A DNA stretch of 64,000 nucleotides from Bryopsis sp. KO-2023 (GCA_030272585.1 BSYQ01000002.1:930001-994000); one strand, 5' to 3'; shown: positions 11,501-22,858, counted from the stretch's first letter. Made by a program: numbers and translations. Notes: generated from the letters alone by a model not told the origin.

Positions 11501-11672
11501 GGGAAATACAAAGAGGAAACCACACCAAGGGATAAGCCCCCGCAATGGCGCTGCAGTCTTGGCTTCGAAAAAGCGTTTGGGAAAATGAGATTGATTTTAC
11601 TGGACTGGAAAACGCCCTCACCACTGTCGCAGCCACAAGGATCAAGACAACGATCGCGATCAATTTCGACAT
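11427..11672 (-). CDS. Small secreted peptide candidate 1 (MSK family)
   Basis: The ORF of 81 codons starts with a clear signal peptide: MSKLIAIVVLILVAAT then VVRA, with an A-x-A-like cleavage region near residue 20. The ATG has strong context (GCGCCGCC before it). The start region is homologous to the ORF at 12866 on the same strand, which supports both. The last ~30 codons run through an R55 copy and the tandem repeat, so the true C-terminus may differ through splicing; a GTGAGG donor-like site lies near codon 17. No function is recognised. Expected location is secretory pathway or extracellular (inferred from the signal peptide). Confidence 0.5.
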   Translation of the reverse strand: MSKLIAIVVLILVAATVVRAFSSPVKSISFSQTLFRSQDCSAIAGAYPLVWFPLCISPDAIGSGLACLEIFWVGIITWCGF

Positions 11673-12048
11673 GGCGGCGCACGTGCCAGAGCCGCCACCT
11701 TTTTTTTTTCACCCTCGTGGTGCGTGCTGAATAGAACCCCAGCCTCGACCTAGTTTTCAGAGGAAAAAAAAAAGACGACAGGAAACCTCCCTCGAGTAAA
11801 GCGATCGGCAGAACTTCGCCGATCACTTCTTATTTGGAATTAAGTCGACAGTTTTTTTTTGGTGCACAAGATCCTCGTATCGCCCGTTGAGATCACAATG
11901 GTGCTGCGCTTTCCGAGAAATAGCTGGTGGGACAATCGAACATGTGGCGGTCGGATGTCCTGATGGACTTTCGAGCATCTTCTTTCCACCCGTGATGGAC
12001 CACCACCGCCGTGAGATTGTCCCTCTCATTCCAGCACGCACAAAACAA
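11673..12048. other. Spacer between the small secreted-peptide ORFs
   Basis: Several overlapping short frames occur on the minus strand (for example 11893-12135 and 11823-12041), some rich in polar residues. They could be exons downstream of the signal-peptide exon at 12866, but I cannot establish a consistent splice pattern. Confidence 0.3.
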
Positions 12049-12096
12049 ACCAGCCAAAAATATTACAAGACAAGCCAGGCCAGAGCCTGTAGCATC
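12049..12096 (-). repeat. R55 copy
   Basis: On the minus strand it reads GATGCTACAGGCTCTGGCCT then GGCTTGTCTTGTAATATTTT, a close match to the core, followed by TGGCTGG. Confidence 0.75.
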
Positions 12097-12704
12097 CTGA
12101 TCAGGGGAATAAAAGGAGGAAACCCTTAGCCCCAAGAAGGTTATTCAACACCAAGGACAAAAGAATTTTATACGACAAAACAAAATCGAGTTTTTTTCAC
12201 ACACACCGACTGTCGTCCGGTGACCGAGAAAAGAAAAAAAGAAAAAAGAAAAGATCAGTCCATCATCAAAACACAGATCGCGCCTGGTCATGCCAAAATC
12301 GACGCAAAACCTGTCGATAAAAATCGACGCAAAACCTGTCGATAAAAATCGACGATCTAAGACTTCGCTGGACACGGTCGCAAAAAAAAAAATAAAAAAA
12401 TGAGACCTGTCGCCTCCTGCTCTTCTCCTCCGACGAAGCTAGTAGAGCCCATCAGTTATTGCTTGCTTGACTTCGATAAAAAAAACTGCAACAACATTTC
12501 AAACTGGCCCCGTCGCCATGGATCACTGCGTACCCGCCTTGCCCTTGGCACAACGAAACGAGGTCGATGCAATCACCCCACTGCACATAGCAAGTCTTGC
12601 ACCAATTCTTCCCTGCAGAGAAAAAAATTCATAAACATCCAATACTCTGCTGGAAAAAGGACCACACTACGCCCAGCGACAGTGGATGGCACTATGCCGA
12701 GCAA

Positions 12705-12866
12705 CTACGAGAATCGCAGCTGGAGTCTTTGAGTCGATAAGAAGCGTTGTGACAAAGAGCATCCTCTCTCTCTGGGCATACCATTTGGAACAGCTACTGG
12801 TCTGGAAAGCACCCCCACTGTGAAAGCCATGAGGACCAAGACAACGATCGCGAACGATTTCGACAT
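12705..12866 (-). CDS. Small secreted peptide candidate 2 (MSK family)
   Basis: A 53-aa ORF beginning MSKSFAIVVLVLMAFTVGVL, a textbook signal peptide (lysine, long hydrophobic core), then SRPVAVPNGMPRERGC and a basic tail. The ATG is preceded by GCGCCGCC, as in the paralogue at 11672, and the two agree through about 26 codons (MSK, AIVVL, a hydrophobic stretch and a shared P-V), diverging after that. A single cysteine remains in the mature part. The peptide is probably secreted. It could be complete as written or be the first exon of a longer gene. No function is recognised. Confidence 0.55.
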   Translation of the reverse strand: MSKSFAIVVLVLMAFTVGVLSRPVAVPNGMPRERGCSLSQRFLSTQRLQLRFS

Positions 12867-13166
12867 GGCGGCGCTAGAGAGAACACCAGTGGTTTTAAGA
12901 CCTGAATTGATCGCCAGCCTATGATTCTTTGCTATCAGTGCGTCGTGAATATGACCCTGGTCTTAGCTTTAATATCAAGCGATTGGCGAGAGTTTTTTTT
13001 GGGGGGGATTCGGTTCACGCCTTTTCGGTCGCCAGATCCTTGGAGAAGGATCCGTGGATCGTCGAATCTGATTCGCTGAGGTCACCCTATCAATGCACAC
13101 AGCCCCGGCTGGAAGTTGTGGCAGTCCATGAAACCTGGCACAGGGTTTTTCTTCGTTTTGTTCCCC

Positions 13167-13219
13167 CGATGCTATAGGCTCTGGCCTGGCATGTCTTGTA
13201 ATATTTTTGGTTGGTTGGT
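13167..13219 (+). repeat. R55 copy in duplication copy 1
   Basis: CCCCCGATGCTATAGGCTCT, then GGCCTGGCATGTCTTGTAAT, then ATTTTTGGTTGGTTGG. A TTTGGTCAG acceptor-like word follows within 15 bp. It lies about 800 bp upstream of the start of gene D. Confidence 0.85.
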
Positions 13220-13977
13220 GTTTGGTCAGAACAGGAGTAGAAAGTGTTCTTCAAGTTGCACCATTCAGTTGGGTAGAAGATTGAGTGGCTCTTGACTCAA
13301 CAGTCTTGAGTTCATATAATGATTGATTGATCTACGAATTGAAACGTACAGTCCGTACGTTCGCGTTCTGCTTGGGGCGATGCGTTGACAGCTTCAGGCG
13401 AGTCAGTGTGGGGTCCTTTCAATTTCGACACGTTTGCTGGCTGCGTGGCTTTTTCGAGTGACTCAAAAGGCGCTGGCCGGCATGGGTTTTCCATTCCAGT
13501 CCGCTGTGGGCTGGTGTTCGATCGATACTCCCGAAAAGTAGAGGGTGGCTTTGGTTGCGTGGGCGTTTTTTTGTTGCAACGTTTTTCCTGCGCGAAGGGA
13601 AAAAGGCAGGGTACGGAAGGAATTGAGTCTCGATCATATTGTTATTGTTTTCGTCTCTTCTTGCACAGGATAACGACGGAGTCGTTTTTTTGGGGGGGGG
13701 GAGGGGCGGGTATGTCCTTTTTGTTTTCTTGAAAGGAGAAGGTCATAAAATCGGCTTCAGATTTTTGTCGAAGAACTATATTTTCCCTTCCAAAAAGACG
13801 CAATGGCGTCGACACTTCCTAGAAATCTTTCTGGTTGGTTTCAACCGATCGGGGGGAAGGCTAAAAAACGGTTGAATCTGTCGCCCGACTTCTATCGTCG
13901 ACAGACTGTGTAAGGGCTGGATCATCATGGATGATGTGTGATTGGTTTTTTTCTCCCTTCCAGCACGAAGGGGCAAG

Positions 13978-15000
13978 ATGGAATCCAAAAGACGACATCG
14001 ATGGGACTTACATTCGGATGTCATCACTCAGATACTGGCACCTCTCCCACCAAAAGAGGTTGCAAAGTGTGCATGTGTTGCTTCAACATGGAAGATCGCA
14101 GTTGACGATCCCACCTTGAAAAAAAAAGTGGATTTGGAAAAGTCTTGGAGGTGTGGGGATGTCAAGCCAATCACACTTGAATTGGGTCTCGTTTCGAAAA
14201 GTTCTGCCCGGAGGAGAAGAAATTTGATGGCAGTAGAGTCCTCGACCTCCATCCATATATGGGATTTGAGGATGAGAAAAATTGTGAAGGTTCTTGAAAC
14301 GGGAAAAGAGACTTGTTGTCTTTGCTTACTCGAGGATGAGGTTTTGTGCGGTGACCGAGCGGGACTCATAAGTGTGTGGAACATTGAGGGTAGTGTTTTA
14401 TCATCCCAATTCGAGGCACACACTGACGTCGTGACATCCATTGTTGAGGTTGGAGACATGGTAGCAAGCGGTGGATCTGATAAATACATTCGGCTGTGGC
14501 GACGAGGGACTTGGGAGTGTTATATGCGTCTACGACAAGGAGCCTCTTATTTGCCTCATATCTTTGCATGGTCTAGCACAATGGAACTTTTGTTTGTTGG
14601 AAATACCAGTAGGATTTTTCGAGGGTGGGATATCTCAACAGGCAAACGTGTTCGAGTCCTTCGAGGAGATTCGGACATCAGGGAACCTTTTTGTGTTCAT
14701 GAAGATTGGCTGTTGAGCACCTCTGGCAAAACTACAAAACTTTGGAGTCTCAAAGATGGAGAGTGCAAGCAAGAATACCCAAGTCCAAGTTGGGTTACGT
14801 ATCTTGCTCTTGATGGTGATCGAATAGCAATTATATCGATGGATGGGAAGGTGGATATTTGGGGCATGGGTGAGAACAAGCTTATGAGATCGTTTCATGT
14901 TGAGAGTCCGCTTCTTATCGGCTTGTGGTTGGGAGAAAGTGAGCTTGTGGCACTCGACTATCTTGGCAAGGTTATCATTTGGGATTTCCTAACATGTTAA
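13978..15000 (+). CDS. F-box/WD40 repeat protein D
   Basis: A 340-aa protein starting MESKRRHRWDLHSDVITQIL. The F-box (residues about 8-45) is followed by KKKVDLEKSWRCGDVKP and WD40 blades with motifs IHIWDL, ISVWNI, IRLWRR, FRGWDI, TKLWSL, VDIWGM and VIIWDF. The start matches paralogues; the frame upstream opens only at a TTG. A CCCTTCCAG 3' splice site lies ~16 nt before the ATG, supporting a leader intron. The duplicate at 39260 differs from it mainly by amino-acid changes within the blades, and carries a stop at codon 18. Expected role is SCF substrate receptor (inferred). Confidence 0.9.
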   Translation: MESKRRHRWDLHSDVITQILAPLPPKEVAKCACVASTWKIAVDDPTLKKKVDLEKSWRCGDVKPITLELGLVSKSSARRRRNLMAVESSTSIHIWDLRMRKIVKVLETGKETCCLCLLEDEVLCGDRAGLISVWNIEGSVLSSQFEAHTDVVTSIVEVGDMVASGGSDKYIRLWRRGTWECYMRLRQGASYLPHIFAWSSTMELLFVGNTSRIFRGWDISTGKRVRVLRGDSDIREPFCVHEDWLLSTSGKTTKLWSLKDGECKQEYPSPSWVTYLALDGDRIAIISMDGKVDIWGMGENKLMRSFHVESPLLIGLWLGESELVALDYLGKVIIWDFLTC

Positions 15001-16106
15001 TTAGGATGCTTGGATTTTGAAACGCGGGGGCTTGGAGGAGGGGAAAAGATGAATCGGTGGCGAAAGTGTATGAAACTTTCTCAAGGTCGTTTCCTTGTTC
15101 TTTAAGAAACTTGATGTAAGGAAATAAAGGTAACGTTTTACACACTCAATTACTATGGAAGGATTGCATTAGCAGAAAACACAATTGATAAAACACATGT
15201 GTGTGTGTGTGTGTGTTCCTCAATTGTAAATATATAATATTGTTAATTGCAGTATTCATAAGACGCCCTAGCACACGCGCACAGAAAAACCCGAGTCGTA
15301 ACCCCTGCGCCAACTCTGTTGGTGTGTTTCTCTCGCGAACTAAGAACGATCTTCAGCATTAAGGGAAGAGCGCATATCGAAAGAAAACTCTTTTGGCCGC
15401 ATTGAAATTGAAGGAGGCCTCCGTCACGCACAGTGTGCGTCGCACACGCAGGGACCCCTGCACAATAAGCGCAGCGGTTTGCAATTTTTTTGCTTCACCT
15501 CCTTCGACGCCGTCTGGCGTGAGCTTTTTTGAGGTCAGGCATCCAAGAGACACGATCGTCAAGCAGCGGACTCCATGCAGAGCTCGTTTTGGTGGAGCAG
15601 TGAAGGTCCTTGCATATGTCAGCTTGTGTGTTTCGCTTTCTTTGTTCTTGGTTGTGCATTCTTCGCCGCTTGTCAGTTGCGCACGCTCCATGCTGCTTTC
15701 ATCGACGACCTGAAAGTGAGAAACAGAGACTTACGGGGTGCGGAAGCTGAGTTCACTTGTTTCATATTTTGTTGCGAATTCGCAAAAAGAGAAATTACAA
15801 AGAGCATGGTGAAACCTTCAACCATGGCGTGGAAACATACACTTTGGGCTTCTTCGTCGGCGATGACTGGGGCACCATAGACTGTCGCCTGTCGCCTGGA
15901 TCTGTTGTATCGCACGATCCGTTGTTGTGCGAACGTTCTTGCCAAATGTAGAGGTTTTTTAGTGGTGCTTGGGAACCACATCGGCGCCGGCTACCCTCAA
16001 AAGCTCTCTGAGACAATTTGTCGGCTCATTTGCGCAACGATCATTCCTGCAAGAAGATCGCCGCCAGTGTTGAAACAGTGATTGAATTTCCAAGAGCCAA
16101 AGCTAA
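15001..16106. other. 3' flank of gene D, no confident gene
   Basis: This region is duplicated at 40283-41384. Frames of about 100 codons exist on both strands (for example 15393-15713, 15575-15880 and minus 15673-15981), but they overlap each other, and copy identity is uninformative because the duplication is recent. One frame (15575) has a hydrophobic stretch, FFVLGCAFFAAC. Confidence 0.3.
15199..15216 (+). repeat. (TG)n microsatellite
   Basis: A TG dinucleotide run two or more units longer than in the second copy of the duplication at 40.48 kb, consistent with slippage after duplication. Confidence 0.9.
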
Positions 16107-16114
16107 GTCTCAAC
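16107..16114. repeat. 8-bp target-site duplication, left
   Basis: GTCTCAAC occurs immediately left of the insertion and again at 22530-22537. It occurs once at 41385-41392 in the uninterrupted duplicate. Confidence 0.95.
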
Positions 16115-16361
16115 CATACTAGGGATCCGACACCGATATGTCGGCGTCCGACTTTTCCGACAACCGATAACAGTCGGTCCCAGACAGTTCCGATATTTCC
16201 GACCTCCGACATAACCGTTCCGACTTTGTCGATGTACCGATCTGATCGGCCCGACTATACTGTATCGGCCCGATTGTTCCGATAAATAACGGCCGACTGC
16301 CCAGTTCCTGCTTGAAAACCAGATCGGATCGGGGTCGGGGTCGGCGTTTTCCGACTTGAAC

Positions 16362-16899
16362 TGATACGGGATAAAGCGGCACAACCCGCAAAGGGGGCGG
16401 GCCGGTCCACCAACGTCCCGTATCGTGTATCATTTGGTTTCGGAGCCGAACTTGCGATCCGAAGGTCACGAGTTCGAGTCCTAGCGAGGCCATGGAAGTT
16501 GAGAGTGAGTTGGCGCCTCTGACCCGAGAGTGGTAGTAACGAGAGGTGAAAGAGCATGAGGATCATTGCGAAGGAGGGGAGGGGGTTGAGATCATCACAG
16601 TGATCGCCGCCGCAGAGCAAGGCAAAAGACCATAAGCTCAAGAGACTAGACGGATCAAAGGGATAAGAACAAAGGATCAGAGGATCACAAGAAAGATCTT
16701 GGAGAACCCCCGAATAGACCCGCGAGAGAACGGTAACCCGGTAATCGCAGAGGGGTCAAGGAGAATGGAGTAACGGGCACAAGGAGAAGGTGGTCGAGGG
16801 CGACCACTGGCCCGAGGGGGGACGAGATGATACGGGATAAAGCGAGAAGAGCCCGCAAAGGGGGCGGGCCGGTCCACCAACGTCCCGTATCGTGTATCA
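16362..16899 (+). mobile_element. TRIM: miniature LTR retrotransposon
   Basis: Direct repeats of 71 and 72 bp (16362-16432 and 16828-16899) start TGATACGGG and end GTGTATCA, and differ only in a short central block. The left one is followed after 1 nt by TGGTTTCGGAGC, the same primer-binding site as in the two full gypsy elements here; the right one is preceded by a purine tract, GAGGGGGGACGAGA (one C). The 395-bp interior codes for nothing. Each LTR has an inner inverted repeat GATACGGGA/TCCCGTATC. I see no matching 5-bp target duplication. This layout is that of TRIM elements, which depend on proteins from other elements. Confidence 0.75.
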
Positions 16900-19800
16900 T
16901 TAGTATAAAGAGGAGTATAAAGAGGAAGTTTCCAAGAGGATCTGAACGACCACAACCTTGCGTTCTAAACAAAAGTGACGAACAGCAAGAAGAGAAGTGG
17001 TAAACACGAGTCGCTATATTATGCGAAATGCACTCGCGTTTATATGGAGCACCTAAGTAGGAGCACGCCTCTAATAAGGGGAAGCGACCAACGCTGTGGT
17101 GTTACTACGTTCAGTAGCAGAAGGAAAACGGGGAAGTGTAAGTGAGTAGAAGCGAGACGCTCCTCCAACACTCCCGAAGATTCCTCTGCATGGAAAGTGC
17201 GTTAACTACAGAGATAGCACTAAAACGTTCAACATGAGAAGTTAAAGAACGTTTACTTGGAAACTCCGTCATGAAGGTATGAGTCGAAGTTTGGGAGAGT
17301 ATGAAAAATGGAAAAGTAAGAAAAAGTGGGAAGGAAAGCTAAAGAAGACGTGTAGCAAATGTGCTAAGTGAAGAGCACCTGTGGAGTTATTCATTGTGGA
17401 AATAACATGATATTTTGGAGAAGGGCCGGAAGTTTTTCTACCTTGTGAGAGCAAGAAGATCCAACGACTGAAAGGCTATGGAGTGTAATGTTAACCAAGT
17501 GTGGATGGCGAAATTACAACGAGGGAAAGACAATGTGTTAAAGAGAGAAAGCGATGGGAACTTAAAGCGCCACGTTGACTCGCGCGAAACGATGTGTTGT
17601 TGAGAACTTTAACCATCGATTGCTCTATTGTTCTTTCCACCCTAGAACTTTGTTCTATGGGGATACCATGCTTGTGTTAAGCACAAGGAGATGTGCACCC
17701 AGTGCGCTGGTTGATGCACTTCCATAAACGAGGGTCGTCGTTGCAAGGGCAAACTTCCAAGATATTTAAATTTCGATCTACACTAAGTGAGATGCGTGAA
17801 GCAAGAAGGATCTCCAAAAGAGAAGATAGTGTGGAGCTGTTGCCTTATATTATGCGGCAACAAAGAGTATGAAAGAACCTTGAAGTCCATGCGAAGGAAT
17901 TTGTGTTAACTATCACAAAACCTTGTGCAAAGGCTAAGGGATACCTCCTAAGGGAGAAGATGTTTATTCGCCACCTGAGCAATGAGAGCGCTAGGTGACG
18001 CACTATGTGGATGATAGCCTTGTGCATAACGGGGTTTAGAGGATGACAATGGTTGACAACCCCATGAGAATGAGATGCAAGTGAAAAACCGCAAAAGGTT
18101 GCAAAAAGGTTTGCTGATGGTGGTGAAGCGAAGAGGAAGGAGTTTATCTCCTAAAATTCATAACGCCCTTGAGCATCATGGTTTGAGATTTGGGATATCC
18201 ACCAAGGGACTTGGTGAGAGGCGTTTGTGAACGCGTTGCCCTGTTTAGGGACCCCCAATGATGCGTCATCCATGTGTTAATGGTTGATTCCAGGCTGGTC
18301 GAGCCGTGGTTGCTCCCAGTGTCTGACAAGTGTGTGGTGAGGCTGATGGGAAAACAGAAGCCACACCTTCATCATTGGCCTGTAGTGTCAGGACTAACTC
18401 CGTGGATGAACTCGACCATATTTCGCTTCAGAGTGTCCGCATTTGCGAGATCTTCGCCACATCATCCATGTGGATATGTTGTGATGTGTGGTGCATCTTT
18501 TTCTCAAGGTTTTATGGAGGTTGACGCATTTTTATGCGATAAGGCTGGAGATATGTGCAACCTTGCAATATTTGCGCATAGCGACTTGCTGTGTTTGTGT
18601 GGAGGCTACCCCCTCTATGTTTTTCTACCCTTTTGGGACGTGGACGAGGGCGTTCCACTGGCCCCAGGGGGAACAGGAGTGCTCACGAGCGACGAATGAG
18701 GTTACCGACGAAGGAGGTCACGAAGTAGTCGTGAGTGAGGTAAATCGAACAAACGAACGAAGTGAGTCTCTTCAGCAACGGAGTGCGCAGTGAGATTTAC
18801 TGGCCGCCAGGCCACACTCAAAATTTTGAATTAAACCCGGTGTATACATTGGATGCACTGGAAATGCGACATGGAGGACGAGTTGAGGGTGGTACTCTCT
18901 AGCACAAGTTGCTAAAGTATGTGATGGAGTTGTTTCAAAGAAGTTGTTTTCGAACGTGATAAAAGAGAATACCCACGAGAGGGACAGCCACAAGTGGCTG
19001 AGACGTGATCGATGAATGTGGAGAAAAGGAATTGGAGTGTTGTGGGATGGTTGAGACACCTTGCTGTCTCCCATGACGGTAAAACCACTATTACAGGGCG
19101 TGTGATAGTTGGTGATCTCGAAGTCCTGAGAAACCGTGGCGAAAATATAGGAGACTCCATAGAATCACACATTAGTCGAGATAAGAATCCTTGCAGGGAA
19201 CTCGAGGAGCTGAAACTCAATATCTCATTAGAGTATGAGTTAAAGGATTCGTCAGCTTCAAGACGGCCTTGGTGATGGTCGCCTAGTGTGAAGTCTACCT
19301 TAGTTTCGATAGTACTAAGGGGGAGGAGACGTGATTCTACCCTAAGTGTTCAAAGAGAGGAACACAGGAGCGAAAAGAGACGTAGCAGCTGGAACCCTGT
19401 GCGCCAGCTACCGCGTACGCGCGTGTGAAGACTTCCTAAGGGAAATGTGGCTACGTTAATATGATGGCGAAACAGTTTACTTAATCCAATACTCGAAGTG
19501 GATGGTGCTCTGTGTATCATTTTATTAAGAAGAGAGCGCAACACTTGGAGTTCGTTTGTTATCGACGAGTGTGAAGACAATTCCAGCGACACATGTCAAC
19601 GCGACTAAGGTGTTAAGGTGATGCATGGCGTGGAATATGTCTATTTCTGAGGGTGTAGCATATGGACCGACCAAAATACAAGTCTGTCGTTCTGAAAAGG
19701 AGAAGGCAAATATTAGCCTCGCGACAGAGGTTCCATGAAGGATAAAGCGAGAGTAACTTCGTGGAAGGGATTGAGCAGTAGCTTGATCAATTGACGTCGA

Positions 19801-21523
19801 GGATCGGTGTGTGCTATCACATGAAGGGCTTAGCTCTGGAGGAGATGAAGTTCACAAGAGTTTAATGGACTCTGGCGCAAGTATTTGACAATCCGCCAAG
19901 TGCTACGAGTAGTGACTGAACCAGAGCAGCAATCGGTGAAAGATGAACGAGCAGTGGAGAAAACTCTTGAACGACAAGAGGTGTGATATCTTCAACGACA
20001 ACAAGTGCGTTTAACCAACGTGTTGGTTGGAGAAAGAGAGAGACTATCGAGTGCCACAACCAGATTGAGAAACACCACTCTGTTTAAGGTTGATGGTAAA
20101 AGGAACTGCATTGGATTACACTTGAGAGTTGAAGAAACACAAGTGGAGAAAGAAGAAGCAATAGCAACAGTGGACGTCGACTATAAAGGAACCGTGGTGA
20201 GCATCTCGGAAGATTTGCAGACGGAGGAGGAGAAGACGAGCAGAATACGCGATAAATCCTTGTACAGCGGTTGTAAGTCGCCAAAGAGCGCAGTAAAGAC
20301 TATTCCCATCAAGGTAATAAGTCGGAATGCCGTGCATGGTTTATAGCCGATCCATCAAAGGCAAGAGGAGTCGCAGATATTACTTCTATTGGCGAAGAAC
20401 ACGAGAATGCCTAACGCATCCTTGTTTATCTTTGTGAGAAAATACTTGAAGAATGAGGAGATTATCCACACTACCTTCGGGACTTGCATGATGTATGGGT
20501 GCAAACACATGTGAGTGTGGGATACGTTCTAAGTCTTCAACGTGGAGCTTGCATATGGTGACTGCCTACAATGGGTAGTGCAGAAAGGAGTTGCATCTTC
20601 AAACGTCAGTGAACTGAAAGGAGGAGAAGCGTTAGCTGGATAGGCAACCGGTAACGCAAGGATCAACAAGTGGAAGAATTTATCGAGGAAATAAGAAGAG
20701 AAGCACGAGGAAGAATAAGCAAGAGATGAATGGCGGTCAGAGGCATAGGTTCCCTAAAGTGGAATACAAACTCAATAGGTCTTTTTGGGGATGGCAATGG
20801 TGGAAGATCCTAGTGTGGGATCACGTGTTGGTACCATTGACCCAAAGCCAGCCTATGTAACTCGTCTTCATATGCTACTCTGACTTAGCTGATTTGATTG
20901 AGGATTCGATAATGTTGGAGGCGGAGCACTTGGTTGATCACAACAGTAACAAAGAATACAAGCGGATGTATTCTGACTTGCCTCCCGACGTGGTAGCCTA
21001 CCCTCAGGTCAAGGTCAATAGACTATGAGAGGATGGTGCGTTTATAACAAACAAGAGAAAGAGAACCCAAAGCGGAAGAGGAAGAGCAAGAGTCAAGGAC
21101 TACTAAGGAGAGCGAGAGAGCGAAACCTGAGACAGAGAGGTCTAAGGTAGAGAGAAGTGCGGCAAAGAGCGACTACAGGACAGAGAAATGGCTGGAGGTG
21201 CTAAAAGGGAGAGCACCGAGTGAGTTCGCTGAAAAGCTGGAGCTCCACCTGTCAATGTGCGGCCCACATGAGTTGGTGTGCATGTGTATTGGCCACGCAC
21301 AAGGGTGAAAGTGCGTTATGCTAAGGCCATGGGACAACTGGTAAGAGCATAGCCTTGGCAGTGGATGGAACGTTAAGCAAGGCTACGTTTCCCAAGCTAT
21401 TTGTTCTAAGGAGCTCAGAGTTGTTGCCAAATGACGCTCACAGCTGAAGGTTGTAAAGGAAGTGCGCCAACCTCGAGTGTTCAAGACTTTGCCGCAGGAG
21501 AGCTGACCAAGACACGAGCAAGA
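16900..21523. other. Interior of the hAT-like insertion, unassigned
   Basis: About 4.6 kb without any frame longer than ~140 codons or any motif I recognise. Purine-rich strings such as AAGGGGGAGGAGACG near 19320 resemble polypurine tracts, so decayed LTR sequence may be present, but I cannot show LTRs. Confidence 0.3.
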
Positions 21524-21623
21524 GATGTCCAAGATGTCCAAGATGTCCAAGACAGTGGTGGTTCGTGGGTCAGAAGAAAAAGGTTGAGTTGAGTTGAGCT
21601 GAGTTGAATTGAGTTCAGTTGAG
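21524..21623 (+). repeat. Two simple tandem repeats
   Basis: Three 9-bp units of GATGTCCAA occupy 21524-21550. A degenerate GAGTT pentamer array lies at about 21583-21623. Confidence 0.85.
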
Positions 21624-22529
21624 TAATGTGCTTGAGAATCTTTGCATGGTATGGGACGTGCATTGTACCTAGAGGATTAAGTGTGTTAGCTTATGGGTTA
21701 TGAAGTATTTGTTTGATCGTGGCAGAGAGAAAGAATGTTAGTGTCGCGGACGCCACTTATTATGGGGCGGGGCAAGTTGATAGTGATTTGAGACGAAATG
21801 ACTGGTCTGGGAGCGTTGAGGTGACTTGTATCATTAGTGTGACTCGTGATAGCCCTAGAGTACTATTTAAGGGACACGTAGTTAGACACTGGTTGGGTTG
21901 TTGTTTTGGTTGGATTCGCTGTTGTAGGGGAACGCTCCCAGGGGGAGTATGTAGAAAATTTATTTCCACCACACACCCCACTATCATGAACGGTCCTTCT
22001 CCGACAAAGTCGGAGTGACGCCGTGCACAAACCTCCCGAGGCTGTCAATATATTTGGAGCAGTTCCATACAGCACGTAATAACAGAGTCAGCGATGTGGC
22101 CCACAACACGGTGGTCGGAGTCCAGGTCGGCATCAGATCTGCACCGCCGATTTCATCGGAAACACCGACTTTACGCCTTTCCTACCGATCATGATCGGAC
22201 GTCGCCGACTAGCGCTCCGATCAAAATGAGGCGCCGACTTTTTTGTCGGCCGACTATGCCGATCCCAGCTCCAGACTCAGATCGGATCGGTGTCGGGATC
22301 GGGTCAGCCGACCTTTAGTCGGGTCGGACGCCGATGTCCGATAGTCGGTCCGACTTTGACGCCGACATCCGACTGTCGGCCCGATTTTTGAAGATTTCAG
22401 AATATCGAAACAGGACCGACTTTTTTCAACTTTCCGAGAATAATAGATTCGTGAAAATCCGGTTCCGATCCGACCCCGTTCAGACCTGTTTACAGCTGGC
22501 CGATATTTGCCGACTGTATCCATAGTATG

Positions 22530-22537
22530 GTCTCAAC
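22530..22537. repeat. 8-bp target-site duplication, right
   Basis: GTCTCAAC, identical to 16107-16114. Beyond it the sequence resumes collinearity with duplication copy 2 at 41393. Confidence 0.95.
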
Positions 22538-22858
22538 ATTCCCTTAGTGTTACACTCTTCAGCCCGTTGGCATTGGTGTCTGGCTGTTCACTTTCTGCGG
22601 AGCTGAATGTCATAAAGTCATAAAGTCTTCGGGAAACTTTGCGACGCCCCCGTCGTAACCCAGCACAACGTTTATAATCTTTGTGGAGCAGTCGGTTATA
22701 GACGCCGTCATAAGCTCGACCTCCACGTGGCTTGGTTTTTTAGAACCTGTTCCAGGGGCAGCCCAAACATATTAGGTTTCCAATGATGAGTGACCATATG
22801 CAGCGAAGATATGCATTAGACAATGTCATCCCAGAATTCAAACTTCTACCACATCTGC

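Larger units (their letters stand above)
16115..22529. mobile_element. hAT-like DNA transposon insertion, non-autonomous
   Basis: The insertion is 6415 bp. It is flanked by perfect 8-bp duplications of GTCTCAAC and has imperfect terminal inverted repeats, CATACTAGGGATCC left and CATACTATGGATAC (complement) right, 12 of 14 alike. An empty site in the duplicate at 41.39 kb fixes both ends. About 240 bp at the left and 420 bp at the right are packed with short CCGA/TCGG words, like the subterminal transposase-binding arrays of hAT elements. Eight-bp duplications and short TIRs are typical of hAT (family knowledge). I find no transposase frame, so it would need a helper. It contains a nested TRIM at 16362-16899. 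Confidence 0.8.
12945..22858 (+). repeat. Segmental duplication, copy 1 (interrupted)
   Basis: It matches 38227-41713 in the same orientation at an offset of 25282 bases through the coding region. The copy is split by the 6415-bp insertion at 16115-22529; removing that and one 8-bp target copy restores collinearity. It contains R55, the whole F-box/WD40 gene D, its leader and ~1 kb of 3' flank. Non-coding parts look about 99 percent identical to copy 2 by eye, except the first ~100 bp. The match ends in CTACCACATCTGC at 22858. Confidence 0.93.

Noticed and set aside
13167..13219. R55 as part of a coding exon
   Set aside because: It is open in some places by chance, but the frame used differs between copies and copies contain stops.
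15710..15734. A 25-nt intron on the minus strand (GTAAGT...TTTCAG)
   Set aside because: Splice words are perfect, but the other introns inferred here are 85-146 nt and none of the flanking frames joins sensibly across it.
15359..15981. Overlapping ~100-codon frames on both strands in the duplicated flank
   Set aside because: Frames overlap one another and conservation between the two recent copies is uninformative.
16900..22100. Decayed transposase or gypsy coding sequence inside the hAT-like insertion
   Set aside because: No frame shows motifs of a transposase, integrase or reverse transcriptase; only purine-rich strings hint at old LTR material.
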